Source: Treponema sp.
GTDB taxonomy: Bacteria > Spirochaetota > Spirochaetia > Treponematales > Treponemataceae
Assembly (NCBI GenBank): GCA_017484285.1
Contig: JAFUTH010000006.1
Span: 310,001 to 374,000 of the forward strand
Direction of reading: 5' to 3'
DNA length: 64,000 nucleotides
A program made the translations under genes and the position numbers. Position 1 is the first letter of the stretch; the number at the start of each line of letters is the position of its first letter. A model generated the notes under the pieces. That model worked only from the letters and a program-made list of their open reading frames with translations. It did not search any database and was not told where the DNA came from. Below, piece after piece: positions 9,068 to 16,145 of this stretch.

Positions 9068-9662
9068 GCTCTTCGTGATTTTTGCAGCCCGTTTTTGCAA
9101 AAATACGCTTGAGGTAGTTTTCGACAGAAGTGACGGGAAGCTCGGTTTCTTCTGAAATCTGCTCGAACGTTTTTCGTTCAATGACTGCGTTGAGCACGGT
9201 CATTTCGGCACGCGTAAGGCTTGCAATCAGATTTTTGTATGTGGAGAGCGGCGCAATCAGGCTTTCCTGCACATAGGTTTCGCCCGCGGCAAGTTTTTCG
9301 ATTGCAAGAATCAACTCGCGCTCAGAACTTGATTTTGAAACGAATCCCTTTGCACCGCTTTCGAGCGCAAGGCTCACAATGCCAGGATTTGCGTACATTG
9401 AATAAACGACGATTTTTACCGCCGGAAAATGCTTTGAAACTTCGCGCAAAATGTCGATTCCGTTGTCCTCGCCTAAAAACAAATCCAAAATGATGACAGA
9501 CGGAAGCTTGCCCATCAGCGAAAGCTCGGTCAATTTTTCAAAGGCTTCCGCTTCGGTATAGGCAAATCCCGCGCAGGTAAAGTCAGTGTTGTTCTGCAAA
9601 GACTCGCGCACGCCGAGATTTGTAAGCGAATGATCCTCAATGACAAAGAAAGAAACTGCCAT
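9048..9662 (-). CDS. NarL/LuxR-type response regulator
   Basis: 204 residues. The receiver domain (1-120) has the acidic pair Glu9/Asp10, phosphoacceptor Asp60 in VIILDLFL and the conserved Lys in GFVSKSSS. A LuxR-type helix-turn-helix follows, about 138-204 (LTRAEMTVLNAVIERKTFEQI). It is the DNA-binding output of the kinase encoded 37 bases upstream. It lies last in the operon of acyltransferase, membrane protein, kinase and regulator. Its own start has only a weak AGG 6-7 bases upstream. The target genes are unknown; the operon itself is the obvious first candidate. Confidence 0.93.
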   Translation of the reverse strand: MAVSFFVIEDHSLTNLGVRESLQNNTDFTCAGFAYTEAEAFEKLTELSLMGKLPSVIILDLFLGEDNGIDILREVSKHFPAVKIVVYSMYANPGIVSLALESGAKGFVSKSSSERELILAIEKLAAGETYVQESLIAPLSTYKNLIASLTRAEMTVLNAVIERKTFEQISEETELPVTSVENYLKRIFAKTGCKNHEELIAQFG

Positions 9663-9699
9663 AACGAGCCTACTCTAGCATATTTGCGTATCTTGTGCA

Positions 9700-10554
9700 T
9701 CAGAAAAATGGAGATTTTTGAGATTTTTTCATTTCGGCGGCAATTTTTTGCATAAAATCAACTTTTTGAGCCGGTTCGCTCTTGAACAAACTGATTTGCG
9801 CTCCCTCACCCGGAGCAGAGCTGATTGTCAGTTTGACGCCGATGAGCTGCGCCCGCTCCCGCATACCGACAAGACCGAAATGGCTCGTTCCCGACGTGTA
9901 ATTTTTTGTCGTGTCAAAGCCAATACCGTCGTCAGTGATGAAGATGTACAAGCCCTTTTCCTCAGAGCCGATTTCGTTGCGCACCAGCACAGTGACTTCG
10001 CTTGCCTGTGCATGTTTGGCAATGTTGTTGAGCGATTCCTGCACGATTCGGTAAATGTTGAGATTTTCTTCTTGTGAGAGGAATTTTGCATTCACCCCCT
10101 CTGGAATCGTCAGGAGCATCTCAATTTTGGCAAAGGACGTGAACGTGTTGCAGAGATTCATGATGTTCGCAGCCACGTCATTGCGCGTTACGTCGGGCGG
10201 CGCGAGATTGTAGCTCATCGAGCGGACTTCTGAAATCGACTTGTCCAAAACGGAAACGAGCGTCTGGCGAATGTCATCTTGCGCGACCTGCTCGGAAAGG
10301 CTCTTGCAGTAGCGCAAATCTTGTGCAACCGTGTCGTGCAGCTCACGAGCAATTCGCGCTCGTTCTTCTTCCTGTCCCATAATTGTGTAGCGAAGATAAC
10401 CGCCCGACAAGCGTATTTTTTTCTTTGATTTGAGAAATTTTATCATAGCAAAAGCTACCGCCACAAGGAACAAGGCATCAAAAATGAGAAAAAAGACCGT
10501 GTAGCTGTGAATGATACCGTACAGGTATTCAATCTGTTCTGCTGAGTTTTCCAT
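9700..10554 (-). CDS. Sensor histidine kinase, HisKA_3/NarX-DesK type
   Basis: 284 residues from ATG 10554. One membrane helix (about 17-40) is followed directly by the dimerisation helix ERARIARELHDTVAQDL with phosphoacceptor His73, then an ATPase domain with DDGIGFD and HFGLVGMRERAQ. There is no extracytoplasmic sensor domain, so the signal must come through the membrane helix or a partner. The membrane protein encoded just upstream, whose stop overlaps the start region, is the likely partner. Start choice: ATG 10554 has GGAG nine bases upstream, whereas ATG 10569 (five residues longer) overlaps the previous gene by 10 bases with only a weak site. The kinase phosphorylates the LuxR-type regulator encoded next. 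Confidence 0.92.
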   Translation of the reverse strand: MENSAEQIEYLYGIIHSYTVFFLIFDALFLVAVAFAMIKFLKSKKKIRLSGGYLRYTIMGQEEERARIARELHDTVAQDLRYCKSLSEQVAQDDIRQTLVSVLDKSISEVRSMSYNLAPPDVTRNDVAANIMNLCNTFTSFAKIEMLLTIPEGVNAKFLSQEENLNIYRIVQESLNNIAKHAQASEVTVLVRNEIGSEEKGLYIFITDDGIGFDTTKNYTSGTSHFGLVGMRERAQLIGVKLTISSAPGEGAQISLFKSEPAQKVDFMQKIAAEMKKSQKSPFF

Positions 10555-10559
10555 CGCAC

Positions 10560-11183
10560 TTATCTCCATCGCTCTTCGCCGAATGCTTTAACCATGAGAC
10601 GGAACACGCCGTATCCCAAGAAAGTTGTAATCAGTCGGTCAGTGAATGAAATCGGAATCTGTCCTAAAATACAGGACGCAAGCAAGCTGAATTTCTGATG
10701 CACAAACGATGCGGTGAATTCTCGGATAGGTGCGACAATAGCGGGGCTTTGAAAGTATGTGTAGCGAATGAAATCGATAATGCCACTCGTAAAAATCGTG
10801 ACAAAAGAGGTTAGCATTGCAATAAGCACAAGGTACAGGCATGTAATCGGCAGGCTGATTTTGAACTCAGCCTTGCGACGCGCAAAAATCCATGTGATGA
10901 GCGCAATCAACGCTCCGCAGATTCCGAAAAGCATATTAACTGGCTCTGGACTAATACCACGGAGAATCCGCACAAAAACGGTAAGCGCATTGTATAACAG
11001 TCCAACAACAACACCTGGAATAAGCCCATAATAGAACGTAATCGCGACCGTAAAAATCGTGTCCATAAAAAGCGGAATGTGCAGTAAGTCGTAAAAAAAG
11101 TACGAAGTCATGACATTGAGTACATCGGCGAGTACACAGACTACAACCAGTTTGAAAACACGCCTTGAATTCGTATTGCCCAT
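10560..11183 (-). CDS. Polytopic membrane protein, ECF S-component-like, putative sensor partner
   Basis: 207 residues with five or six membrane helices: about 9-30, 36-70, 80-100, 106-130 and 170-198. The second block, FMDTIFTVAITFYYG followed by GVVVGLLYN, resembles the conserved membrane core of energy-coupling-factor S components, but no EcfA or EcfT gene is nearby. Instead the gene sits between an acyltransferase and a histidine kinase lacking a sensor domain. AGGAG overlapping the stop of the previous gene serves ATG 11183, and the kinase start overlaps this stop, so all are coupled. I infer a small-molecule or membrane-state sensor feeding the kinase. The fold assignment is by pattern only, and an ordinary uptake S-component using a shared ECF module elsewhere remains possible. 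Confidence 0.6.
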   Translation of the reverse strand: MGNTNSRRVFKLVVVCVLADVLNVMTSYFFYDLLHIPLFMDTIFTVAITFYYGLIPGVVVGLLYNALTVFVRILRGISPEPVNMLFGICGALIALITWIFARRKAEFKISLPITCLYLVLIAMLTSFVTIFTSGIIDFIRYTYFQSPAIVAPIREFTASFVHQKFSLLASCILGQIPISFTDRLITTFLGYGVFRLMVKAFGEERWR

Positions 11184-11192
11184 ACGCGTCTC

Positions 11193-12020
11193 CTACAGCG
11201 AGGCATTCCAGCCATTCTGAATGATTCCCGCCATCTCGCAGATTTTGGCATGCGCTTCCGTGCACATGCGCGCGGAGTCTTCTTTTCGCTTTTCGTTTTG
11301 ATTCGGAAGAATCGGCTCGCCAATCGTGAGCGTCACGAGCGGGTCTTTAAAGAAGAGCTTGCGCCAGCCCGTGAGCGGACGGTATGAAAACGCCATCGGA
11401 ATAATCGGCAAATCATAGCGGTACGCAAGCGCAAACGCGCCCATTTGGAACGGACGAATCGGCTCGTACCAGTTCCAACGGCACTGCTCAGGAAACACGT
11501 GAATCCACTTCTTTTTGCTCACGAGAATGTCGAACGCCTCGTTAAAGCGCCGCGTTGCCCCCATGCCTGACTCGGGAACGGGAATACCGCCCGCGCTTCG
11601 GATTTGAACAGCGTCTTTGGTGTTGAGATTATCGGCAAGAGCAGGAAACCACACGCGCCGCCGACCCAACGTCGCGACTGCCTGCACCACCGCGAGAAAA
11701 TCCCAGCGGTACACGTGATTCGCCACCGTAATCGCGCCGTTTTTGAGCAATTTTTTGTTTTTTTTGAGATTCTTTTTGCCCTTGATTTTGAGCCCGTAGC
11801 GAAGCCAGTGAATCGGGAACACAATCGTAAAAATGCCCGCGTAGATAAGGTAATGAAAAAATTTTTCGCGGAATGACTTCATTAAGTACGGGTAGTGCTC
11901 ATCGACCACAACCTCACGAATCTTCGGAGGGAAAATCATTCGCTCGTGCGGATTCTCGGGGTACGTTAAATTCATATCGGGCACAAACACGCCCTCTTTG
12001 ACAATATGCTCTTTTTGCAT
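11193..12020 (-). CDS. Lysophospholipid acyltransferase, PlsC-like
   Basis: 275 residues. The acyltransferase signature NHx4D is present as NHVYRWD (His102, Asp107). The second motif, normally FPEG, reads FPEQ (176-179), a change of the last residue. A membrane-associating segment (about 56-75) precedes the catalytic domain. The family transfers acyl groups from acyl-ACP or acyl-CoA to lysophosphatidate or related lysolipids at the inner membrane. It is the first gene of the minus-strand operon with the membrane protein, kinase and regulator, which hints that the sensor system concerns the membrane. ATG 12020 was chosen because a TATACT box ends 6 bases upstream; the ATG at 12035 overlaps that box. 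No ribosome site is present, so the mRNA is probably leaderless. Confidence 0.85.
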   Translation of the reverse strand: MQKEHIVKEGVFVPDMNLTYPENPHERMIFPPKIREVVVDEHYPYLMKSFREKFFHYLIYAGIFTIVFPIHWLRYGLKIKGKKNLKKNKKLLKNGAITVANHVYRWDFLAVVQAVATLGRRRVWFPALADNLNTKDAVQIRSAGGIPVPESGMGATRRFNEAFDILVSKKKWIHVFPEQCRWNWYEPIRPFQMGAFALAYRYDLPIIPMAFSYRPLTGWRKLFFKDPLVTLTIGEPILPNQNEKRKEDSARMCTEAHAKICEMAGIIQNGWNASL

Positions 12021-12026
12021 GAGAGC

Positions 12027-12055
12027 AGTATACATGAAAATTCCGCATGCGTAAA
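12027..12055 (-). promoter_or_regulatory. Promoter of acyltransferase-sensor operon (leaderless type)
   Basis: TTTACG at 12055-12050, 17-base spacer, TATACT at 12032-12027, then six bases to ATG 12020. Transcription is predicted to begin at or next to the start codon. Confidence 0.6.
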
Positions 12056-12092
12056 TGAAAAGCGAATTATACCACTTTTAAAGAATTGAGAA

Positions 12093-12121
12093 TTGTGCAT
12101 TTCTTTGCATTTCGGTATAGT
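12093..12121 (+). promoter_or_regulatory. panB promoter
   Basis: TTGTGC at 12093-12098, 17-base spacer and TATAGT at 12116-12121, divergent from the acyltransferase promoter. It gives a leader of about 30 bases containing GAGG (12147-12150) before ATG 12159. Confidence 0.55.
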
Positions 12122-12158
12122 ATTTCGCATATTAGACATGACCGACGAGGCAGGTACT

Positions 12159-12941
12159 ATGACAACTCTTGATTTCCCAAAGTGGAAAAGCGAAAATCGC
12201 AAAATTTCTATGGTGACGTGTTATGATTCGACATTCGCGCGAATCATAAATGACTCTGACATCGACTGCATCTTAATCGGTGACAGTGCGTCGATGGTAA
12301 TGCACGGCGAAAAAACGACCGTTCCCGCAAAAATGGAATGGATGACCGAGCATACCCGAAGCGTGCGGAACGGAGCTCCCGACAAATACATCGTCGCCGA
12401 CATGCCGTTTTTGACCACACGCAAAGGCATTGAATACGCCGTTGATTGCGCGGGCAAGCTTTTGGTCGCGGGCGCAAATTCCGTAAAAATTGAGGGCATT
12501 TTCGGACAGGAAGAAACGGTCGGCCACATCGTGCAGAGCGGAATTCCTGTAATGGCGCATCTTGGCTTAACCCCGCAGTTTTACAACGCGTTCGGCGGTC
12601 ACAAAATGCAGGGAAAGACCGAAGAAGCCGCCGAAAAAATCATCGAAGAGGCGCGGCTTGCAGAAAAACTTGGCTGCTATGCGATGGTGCTTGAATGCAT
12701 CCCCGCAGCCCTCGCCACAAAAATCACAAAATCAGTTTCTATTCCCACGATTGGAATCGGTGCGGGCGTTGACTGTGACGGTCAGGTGCTCGTGCTTCAA
12801 GACATGCTCGGCATGACAGGCTTTAAAATGCGCTTCGTCCGCCAGTATCTTGACGGCTTGAACTTGATTAAAGGCGCACTGAACGCATACAGCGCAGATG
12901 TGCATAATTCGGCTTTTCCAAGCGGAGATGAGATAAAATAA
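12159..12941 (+). CDS. panB: 3-Methyl-2-oxobutanoate hydroxymethyltransferase
   Basis: 260 residues, usual for PanB. It adds a hydroxymethyl group from methylenetetrahydrofolate to 2-oxoisovalerate, the first committed step to pantoate. The barrel motifs are present: GDSASMVMHG near the N terminus, ADMPFLTT, VKIEG, and the C-terminal PTIGIGAGVDCDGQVLV with QDMLGM. ATG 12159 has GAGG eight bases upstream; the in-frame ATG 12138 would add seven residues and has no ribosome site. It heads the row panB-panC-coaC-coaB-coaX-panD. No panE (ketopantoate reductase) is in the window, so that step must be encoded elsewhere or done by IlvC. Confidence 0.96.
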   Translation: MTTLDFPKWKSENRKISMVTCYDSTFARIINDSDIDCILIGDSASMVMHGEKTTVPAKMEWMTEHTRSVRNGAPDKYIVADMPFLTTRKGIEYAVDCAGKLLVAGANSVKIEGIFGQEETVGHIVQSGIPVMAHLGLTPQFYNAFGGHKMQGKTEEAAEKIIEEARLAEKLGCYAMVLECIPAALATKITKSVSIPTIGIGAGVDCDGQVLVLQDMLGMTGFKMRFVRQYLDGLNLIKGALNAYSADVHNSAFPSGDEIK

Positions 12942-13090
12942 ATTTCTCACAGAGTTTAGGAGCACACAGAGAGAATTTCCTATGAGAAATACCTAATCTC
13001 AGTCTTGATAAATGAAAAACGAGATTTAGGTATAAAAACTTGATATTGCAAACAACTCTCTGTGAACTCTGTGTTCTCTGTGAGGAATTT
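12940..13090. repeat. Intergenic palindromic element, CTCTGTG type
   Basis: The panB-panC spacer is one imperfect inverted repeat. The left arm (about 12940-12974) starts AAATTTCTCACAGAG and ends ACACAGAGAG. The right arm (about 13053-13090) reads CTCTCTGTG, then CTCTGTGTTCTCTGTGAGG and AATTT. A nested stem pairs ACCTAATCTC (12991-13000) with GAGATTTAGGT (13021-13031). Arms built from tandem CTCTGTG units are familiar to me as a widespread class of intergenic repeats in unrelated bacteria. It carries no coding capacity, and panC keeps its own TGGAG site after it. Confidence 0.6.
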
Positions 13091-13109
13091 AAAAAATGGA
13101 GATTAAATT

Positions 13110-13865
13110 ATGAAAATCATAAAAACAGTTGAAGAATTTAAGACTGTGCGACGGGAATTGCATGGAAAGAAAATCGGGTTCGTGCCGACGATGGGCGGAT
13201 TGCATGACGGGCATTTGTCGCTGATTAAGCGTGCGATTTCTGAAAACGATGTGAGCGTGGTGAGCGTGTACTTGAACCCCACGCAGTTCAACGACAAAAA
13301 AGACTTGGAGACCTACCCCGCAAACTTCGCCGATGACTGCGTTCTTCTTGAAAAGGCGGGCGTGGACTACCTCTTTGCGCCGACTTACCCAGTGATGTAC
13401 CCCGACGACTACAAATATATGCTCACCGAAAAAGATTTTTCAAAGGAATTGTGCGGAGCCAAACGACCGGGGCATTTTGACGGCGTTCTTACCGTGGTGA
13501 TGAAGCTCTTGAATATCGTGAAGCCGACCCGTGCCTACTTCGGTGAAAAGGACTATCAGCAGTACAAACTTCTTGACGGCATGGTCAAGGCGTTCTTTAT
13601 GGATGTCACACTCGTTCCCTGCCCAATCGTGCGCGAAGAAAACGGACTCGCCATTTCAAGCCGCAACCGCAAATTGAGCAAAGACGGCTTGGCACTCGCC
13701 CCACGCTTCCACGAGATTTTGGCAAGCGGCGGAAGCGAGGCAGAAATCACGAAAAAGCTCGAAGCAGCGGGCTTTAAAGTCGATTATGTCACGAAGAAAG
13801 AAAATCGCTTGTACGCGGCGGTTTTCCTTGAAGATGTGCGATTGATTGATAATCTGGAAAGATGA
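13110..13865 (+). CDS. panC: Pantothenate synthetase
   Basis: 251 residues, about 30 shorter than the common ~280 because the C-terminal lid domain is reduced. It condenses pantoate with beta-alanine using ATP through a pantoyl-adenylate. Nucleotide-binding signatures are PTMGGLHDGHLSL (residues 26-38, HIGH-type), GEKDYQQY and the KMSKS-like ISSRNRKLS preceded by VREENGLA. TGGAG at 13098-13102 serves ATG 13110. It is the second gene of the CoA row, with beta-alanine supplied by PanD at the end of the row. The gene is separated from both neighbours by palindromic elements, so expression may not be strictly operonic. Confidence 0.95.
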   Translation: MKIIKTVEEFKTVRRELHGKKIGFVPTMGGLHDGHLSLIKRAISENDVSVVSVYLNPTQFNDKKDLETYPANFADDCVLLEKAGVDYLFAPTYPVMYPDDYKYMLTEKDFSKELCGAKRPGHFDGVLTVVMKLLNIVKPTRAYFGEKDYQQYKLLDGMVKAFFMDVTLVPCPIVREENGLAISSRNRKLSKDGLALAPRFHEILASGGSEAEITKKLEAAGFKVDYVTKKENRLYAAVFLEDVRLIDNLER

Positions 13866-13887
13866 TTTTCTTTATTTACAATTGATA

Positions 13888-14013
13888 CAAAAACAGGCGT
13901 GAGGTGAGGTTGTGACACGAATCCACTTTGCGCGTGCGAGCGAAGCGAGTCAAATTCCGATTACGCGCAACCGTGGATTCTAGTGGCGCGTTCTCACCGG
14001 AAGCCTGTTTTTG
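13888..14013 (+). repeat. Structured ~120-base element, copy 1 (possible ncRNA or mobile palindrome)
   Basis: The panC-coaC spacer folds into nested helices. The outer helix is CAAAAACAGGC (13888-13898) with GCCTGTTTTTG (14003-14013). Next is GTGAG with CTCAC, then GAATCCAC (13919-13926) with GTGGATTC (13973-13980), and an apical stem GCGCGT (13930-13935) with ACGCGC (13963-13968). A second copy on the minus strand at 21125-21008 has the same plan. Outer, inner and apical stems differ in sequence yet still pair, while single-stranded blocks such as AGCGAAGCG, CAACCG and GTTCTCAC are conserved. The T run of the outer stem ends two bases before the ribosome site of coaC. Function unknown; it could also act as a terminator for panC. 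Confidence 0.7.
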
Positions 14014-14027
14014 TCAAGGACGATAAA

Positions 14028-14573
14028 ATGAAAGATAAGCATATTTTATTACATGTGACAGGCTCGATTTCCTGCTACAAGGCGTGTGAGCTTACGAGCT
14101 TGCTTGTAAAAGAAGGCGCGGAAGTTCAGGTGACGATGAGCGAGGGAGCACTAAAGTTTTTGCAGCCCGCCGTTTTTGAGGGACTGAGCCACCGCGAAGC
14201 CCTCACGCCCGACATGTTTGCGCGAAAGCCGAGCGTGATTCCGCACATAACGCTTTCCCAGAATTGGGCGGACTTGATTGTCATCTATCCTGCAAGTGCG
14301 AACTGCATTGCGCGGCTCGCTTCGGGGCTTTCCGACGACCTTTTTGGCGCGACCTTCTTGGCGAACAATTTTGAAAAGCCTGTTCTGCTTGCCCCCGCGA
14401 TGAACTCAAACATGTTCGCCCACCCCGCCGTGCAAGAAGCCCTGCAAAAACTCGAAAAGTGGGGAACAAAAATCTTGCCCACAGACGAAGGACGGCTCGC
14501 ATGTGGCACGGTCGGCAAAGGAAAGCTGATTCAGCCCGAACGGGTGTTGGAATTTATTCGGGAAGCACTATGA
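14028..14573 (+). CDS. coaC: Phosphopantothenoylcysteine decarboxylase (stand-alone CoaC)
   Basis: 181 residues, only the flavoprotein half of the usual CoaBC fusion. It decarboxylates 4'-phosphopantothenoylcysteine to 4'-phosphopantetheine with FMN. The FMN site TGSISCYKA is residues 11-19, the catalytic His73 is in PHITLSQNW, the PAMNSNM motif holds Asn126, and the flap Cys is in RLACGTVGKG. AAGGA at 14016-14020 lies 7 bases before ATG 14028, immediately after the structured element that fills the upstream spacer. The stop overlaps the coaB start as ATGA, so the two halves are made together. Split coaB/coaC genes occur in several bacterial groups; here no residue suggests loss of function. 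Confidence 0.93.
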   Translation: MKDKHILLHVTGSISCYKACELTSLLVKEGAEVQVTMSEGALKFLQPAVFEGLSHREALTPDMFARKPSVIPHITLSQNWADLIVIYPASANCIARLASGLSDDLFGATFLANNFEKPVLLAPAMNSNMFAHPAVQEALQKLEKWGTKILPTDEGRLACGTVGKGKLIQPERVLEFIREAL

Positions 14574-15235
14574 AAATTGTAATCACAGGCGGCGGCTGCC
14601 GAGAGTATATTGACAGCGTGCGGTTTGTCACGAATTCTTCAAGCGGGCGCACTTCTGCCGAAATTGCGGACACGCTTGCCGCAAAGGGGCATGAAATCAC
14701 GCTCATTACGGCGAAATCCGCAATAAAACCGCATAATTCTTCCATTGCGTTGCGTGATTTTGAAACGGGCGCAGAACTCGCTTCCGCGCTCAAAGCCGAA
14801 CTTACCTCTCACACCTACGACGCAGTGATTCATGCGGCGGCTGTGAGCGATTATGTTCCAGAGACCGTCACGGTCGGCGGCGAGACGATTCAGGCGGGTA
14901 AAAACGGAAAACTCCACTCAGGCGGCGAAATGACCGTCACGTTCCGCGCGTCTCCAAAAATCGCGGACAGCCTGCACGAGTGGGCGGCACAGGGCGGAAA
15001 CGCGAGCGCAAAAATCGTCTGCTTTAAGCTCACAAGCGGCGCAGACGAAGCGGAGAAAAATCGCGCCGTCACGAACCTTTTCACGCATAGCAAAGCGGAT
15101 TTTGTGGTCTACAACGATTTAAGCCAAATCACGGCGAGCACGCATCCGTTCAAGATTTTGAACGCAAACGGCGAGTGTGTAGGAAGCGGCAATACAAATG
15201 CCGAACTGGCAGAAAAACTCTTGGGGATTGTATGA
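14570..15235 (+). CDS. coaB: Phosphopantothenate-cysteine ligase (stand-alone CoaB)
   Basis: 221 residues. The Rossmann-like start MKIVITGGG with REYIDSVRFVTNSSSG is typical of the CoaB half, where the NSSSG loop binds phosphopantothenate and nucleotide. AAAVSDY (about residue 90) and the Lys-rich KIVCFKLTS strand follow. It joins cysteine to phosphopantothenate at the expense of a nucleotide triphosphate, feeding CoaC. ATG 14570 overlaps the coaC stop, and its own stop overlaps the coaX start (ATGA again), so coaC-coaB-coaX is a tightly coupled unit. Confidence 0.9.
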   Translation: MKIVITGGGCREYIDSVRFVTNSSSGRTSAEIADTLAAKGHEITLITAKSAIKPHNSSIALRDFETGAELASALKAELTSHTYDAVIHAAAVSDYVPETVTVGGETIQAGKNGKLHSGGEMTVTFRASPKIADSLHEWAAQGGNASAKIVCFKLTSGADEAEKNRAVTNLFTHSKADFVVYNDLSQITASTHPFKILNANGECVGSGNTNAELAEKLLGIV

Positions 15236-16002
15236 TTTTAACACTTGACATCGGGAACACGCAGCTTTCGGGGGGCGTGTATGCGAACGGAAAGATTACG
15301 CTCACTTTTCGCTGTGCCACCACGCACGGCACTTCGAGCGACGAACTAGGCATTTTTTTGCGGTCGGTGCTGCGCGAAAACGGCATTGACTCTAAGCTGA
15401 TTTCGGACATTGCGCTTTGCTCGGTCGTGCCCTCGCTCAATTATGCGATTACGAGCGCGTGCGTGAAATATTTCGGCATTGAGCCGCTCATGATTCGCTC
15501 TGGAATCAAAACGGGGCTAAAGTTGCGCTACTCAAATCCGCGTGAAATCGGTGCGGACAGAATCGCGGCGGCAATCGGGGCGAGCGCGCTCAAACTCGGA
15601 ACGCACATCATCGTCGTGGACATGGGAACGGCGACCACGGTTGATGTCATTACAAAAGAAAACGAGTATTTCGGCGGCGCAATCTTGCCCGGAATCAACA
15701 TGATGATGCACGCACTTTCTTCGGGCACAGCGCAGCTTCCGAGCGTTGAAATCGTGGAGCCAGAAAAAGCATGCGGCTCTTCCACCGTCACGGCGATTCA
15801 GTCAGGTCTTTACTACGGCACGCTCGGCTCAATCCGCGAGCTTATTTCGCGCTTTACGGCGGAGGTTTTTCACGGCGAAAAGCCAATGGTAATCGCGACA
15901 GGTGGCTTCGCAAATCTCTTCCGAGAAAGCGGACTGTTCGACCGCGTAGAAAGCCAGCTGGTTCTCGATGGATTAAGAATTGCGTTGGAACTGAACAAAT
16001 AA
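15232..16002 (+). CDS. coaX: Type III pantothenate kinase
   Basis: 256 residues. The ASKHA-fold signatures of CoaX are present: DIGNTQLSGGVY at the N terminus (phosphate loop), GADRIAAAIGA in the middle and VDMGTATTVDVI (about 125-136). The C-terminal ATGGFANLF completes the fold. It phosphorylates pantothenate, is not feedback-inhibited by CoA in characterised members, and is the spirochaete alternative to CoaA. ATG 15232 overlaps the coaB stop. The gene ends just before the CACAGAT-type palindrome. Confidence 0.94.
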   Translation: MILTLDIGNTQLSGGVYANGKITLTFRCATTHGTSSDELGIFLRSVLRENGIDSKLISDIALCSVVPSLNYAITSACVKYFGIEPLMIRSGIKTGLKLRYSNPREIGADRIAAAIGASALKLGTHIIVVDMGTATTVDVITKENEYFGGAILPGINMMMHALSSGTAQLPSVEIVEPEKACGSSTVTAIQSGLYYGTLGSIRELISRFTAEVFHGEKPMVIATGGFANLFRESGLFDRVESQLVLDGLRIALELNK

Positions 16003-16132
16003 AATCATCCACAGATTAGCACAGATAAACACAGATTATAGTTTTTGGTTTATGTTTTTTTCGTATGATGCGAACGAATTGCTGAAAAAGATATATAATC
16101 GGTGCAAATCTGTGTGAATCTGTGGATAAGAT
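16003..16132. repeat. Intergenic palindromic element, ATCTGTG type
   Basis: Most of the coaX-panD spacer. The left arm (about 16004-16039) contains ATCCACAGATT, then CACAGAT and ACACAGATT. The right arm (about 16106-16132) reads AAATCTGTGTGAATCTGTGG followed by AT. The arms are tandem ATCTGTG units in inverted orientation around an AT-rich centre of about 65 bases. It resembles the element at 12940-13090 in design but not in unit sequence. It has no coding capacity. A similar repeat class is known to me from many unrelated genomes. Confidence 0.6.
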
Positions 16133-16145
16133 AAAAGAGGAAATT

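Noticed and set aside
12021-12035. Start of the acyltransferase at ATG 12035
   Set aside because: This ATG overlaps the TATACT promoter box, so it would not be in the transcript.
12940-13090. Repeated TCTGTG units as a CRISPR remnant
   Set aside because: Units are too short, arranged as an inverted repeat, with no spacers and no cas genes nearby.
13888-14013. Riboswitch controlling coaC
   Set aside because: Attractive because it ends at the coaC ribosome site, but the second copy is not upstream of any gene in the matching orientation, so a ligand-sensing leader is not supported.
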